DNA of 23,569 bases from assembly GCA_009881125.1 (NCBI GenBank), contig WXFH01000054.1, forward strand, positions 1 through 23,569, in the 5' to 3' direction. This document shows, piece after piece, positions 22,413 to 23,569 of this stretch; position 1 is the first letter of the stretch, and the number at the start of each line of letters is the position of its first letter. The stretch is from Acidaminobacter sp. (GTDB lineage: Bacteria > Bacillota_A > Clostridia > Peptostreptococcales > Acidaminobacteraceae). Below the pieces are notes generated by a model, which had not been told where the DNA came from, did not search any database, and saw nothing but the letters and a program-made list of their open reading frames with translations. Position numbers and translations under genes: made by a program.

Positions 22413-23537
22413 CTAGACTTGTGACAGCAAGGCTTCATACAGCGTTACATACTGCGCTGCTATGGTCTGCTCCTCAAATGCAGAGGTGGCTCTATGACGT
22501 GCGGCGGCTGCCATTGCCCGGTGGCTCTCAGGATTTGATAAAATGGCGACTGCGTCGGCGATCATCTTTGCCGTATCGCCCACTTCTGACAGGGCGCCGC
22601 TGACGCCATCCTCAACGACTTCAGGGATTCCGCCGGTAATGCTTGCAATGACCGGAACCTCGCAGGCCATGGCTTCAAGCGCGGCCAGACCAAAGCTCTC
22701 CTTTTCGGAGGGCAGCAGAAAAAGGTCGGAGCAGGATAACAAGGCGACGACATTGTCCTGCTTGCCCATAAAGTGGACACGGTCACGCAGATTGAAGCGG
22801 TCGGTCAGCTCGTAGGCAGTCCGCATCTCCGGACCGTCGCCGACCAGCATTAAATGAGCTGGACACTCGGCATTCACACCCCTGAAGATTTCCATGACAT
22901 CCTGAATGCGCTTGACGGTCCTGAAATTCGAGATATGAATCAAGAGCTTCTGTCCCTCAGGGACTTTCAGGCGGGCGCGCGAGCAGAGCGCCGGCATTTT
23001 GCGGTACTGGGCGGTATTGACGAAATTGTGGATCATATGGATTGGCGCACTGATTGAGAGCGATTTGAGGGCGACCTGTTTCAGGTCTTCGGAGACCGCA
23101 GTCAGCGCGTCCATTTGATTAATGCTGAACTCAGTGATGTCTCTCAGGCTTTGGTCCTCTGCCATAATGGTCACATCCGTGCCATGGAGCGTGGTGACGG
23201 TTCTGACTTGATCTCCCAGCATCTGAGCCGCCATGTGAACCGCCATGGTATGGGGCACGGCGTAATGGGCATGGAGGATCTGAAGGCCTTCCCGGCGAGC
23301 GACTTCATAGATTTTATTGGCTAAGGCCAGGATATAGGGCGGATACTTGAACACCGGGTAATTGGAGACGTCCACTTCATGAAAGAAGATATTTTCATGG
23401 AATTCAATCAGCCTGAAGGGCTTGTCGTAGGTGATGAAGTGGACCTCATGGCCAAGATTTGCCAGATGGATGCCAAGTTCTGTAGCGACAACACCGCTGC
23501 CGCCGTAAGAAGGATAACAGACCATGCCAATTTTCAA
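22413..23537 (-). CDS. bshA: N-acetyl-alpha-D-glucosaminyl L-malate synthase (bacillithiol synthesis)
   Basis: This 374-residue GT4 glycosyltransferase joins GlcNAc from UDP-GlcNAc to L-malate, step one of bacillithiol synthesis. It tracks Bacillus BshA closely: KIGMVCYPSYGGSGVVATEL, FRLIEFHENIFFHEVDVSNY, VFKYPPYILALANKI, HAHYAVPHTMAVHMA, TTLHGTDVTIM, HISNFRTVKRIQDV and the EX7E-type ESFGLAALEAMA. A general GT4 glycosyltransferase would lack these diagnostic stretches. Start is TTG at 23537 with AAAGGAG 9 nt upstream; another TTG at 23546 sits against that site. It is the first gene seen of a leftward operon and may have upstream partners past the right edge. BshB and BshC are not in the window. 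Confidence 0.88.
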   Translation of the reverse strand: MKIGMVCYPSYGGSGVVATELGIHLANLGHEVHFITYDKPFRLIEFHENIFFHEVDVSNYPVFKYPPYILALANKIYEVARREGLQILHAHYAVPHTMAVHMAAQMLGDQVRTVTTLHGTDVTIMAEDQSLRDITEFSINQMDALTAVSEDLKQVALKSLSISAPIHMIHNFVNTAQYRKMPALCSRARLKVPEGQKLLIHISNFRTVKRIQDVMEIFRGVNAECPAHLMLVGDGPEMRTAYELTDRFNLRDRVHFMGKQDNVVALLSCSDLFLLPSEKESFGLAALEAMACEVPVIASITGGIPEVVEDGVSGALSEVGDTAKMIADAVAILSNPESHRAMAAAARHRATSAFEEQTIAAQYVTLYEALLSQV

Positions 23538-23569
23538 TTGCGACAACTCCTTTGGGCTGCTTCAGCCGA

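Noticed and set aside
22137..22603. 154-codon plus-strand frame over the bshA/radical SAM junction
   Set aside because: Antisense shadow of two well-supported genes with no motif or ribosome site.

Overview
The window looks like a chromosomal segment of an anaerobic, amino-acid-fermenting member of the Firmicutes (class Clostridia). The evidence is strong AGGAGG-type ribosome binding sites, frequent TTG starts, TTGACA/TATAAT promoters, an indolepyruvate:ferredoxin oxidoreductase with a phosphate butyryltransferase, and a DUF2680-like secreted protein. Base composition is moderate (coding about half G+C, intergenic regions AT-rich). I cannot name a species from sequence alone.

Layout. (a) 1-335: leftward, two tandem strong promoters followed by a boxA-like leader, most likely the start of an rRNA operon whose 16S gene lies beyond the left edge. 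(b) 336-5431: arginine genes split into two divergent operons, leftward argB-argD and rightward argC-argJ, separated by a 584-bp spacer with back-to-back promoters and a 90-bp MITE-like element. (c) 5443-6350: a bidirectional terminator, a small secreted Gly/Met/Gln-rich protein, and a REP-like palindromic repeat element. (d) 6355-11082: leftward carA-carB (carbamoyl-phosphate synthetase) with its own terminator, promoter and an unusually long, highly foldable 5' leader of about 288 nt. (e) 11116-13800: leftward argG-argH, overlapping by 4 nt. (f) 13801-14152: AT-rich spacer with a second, near-perfect REP-like hairpin and the terminator of the next operon. (g) 14178-17519: leftward ptb-iorA-iorB, an operon for energy conservation from 2-oxo acids made from aromatic amino acids. 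(h) 17706-23537: leftward bshA, B12-type radical SAM gene, six-helix membrane protein gene, NAD kinase gene, TPR gene, ending in a strong terminator.

How the genes fit. ArgJ, ArgB, ArgC and ArgD make ornithine by the acetyl-recycling route; CarAB supplies carbamoyl phosphate; ArgG and ArgH convert citrulline to arginine. The ornithine carbamoyltransferase (argF) and the repressor (argR) are not in the window. IorAB plus Ptb would convert aryl-pyruvates to acyl-phosphates, but the acyl kinase needed to make ATP is also absent.

Most of the window is well-known metabolism. The least explained items are the structured carA leader with mutually exclusive pairings, the MITE-like insertion next to the argC promoter, the repeat family sharing a 20-nt core at two sites 7.7 kb apart, the BshA homologue in an apparent clostridium, and the unrecognised TPR and membrane proteins. 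I found no CRISPR array, tRNA, prophage or defence system.
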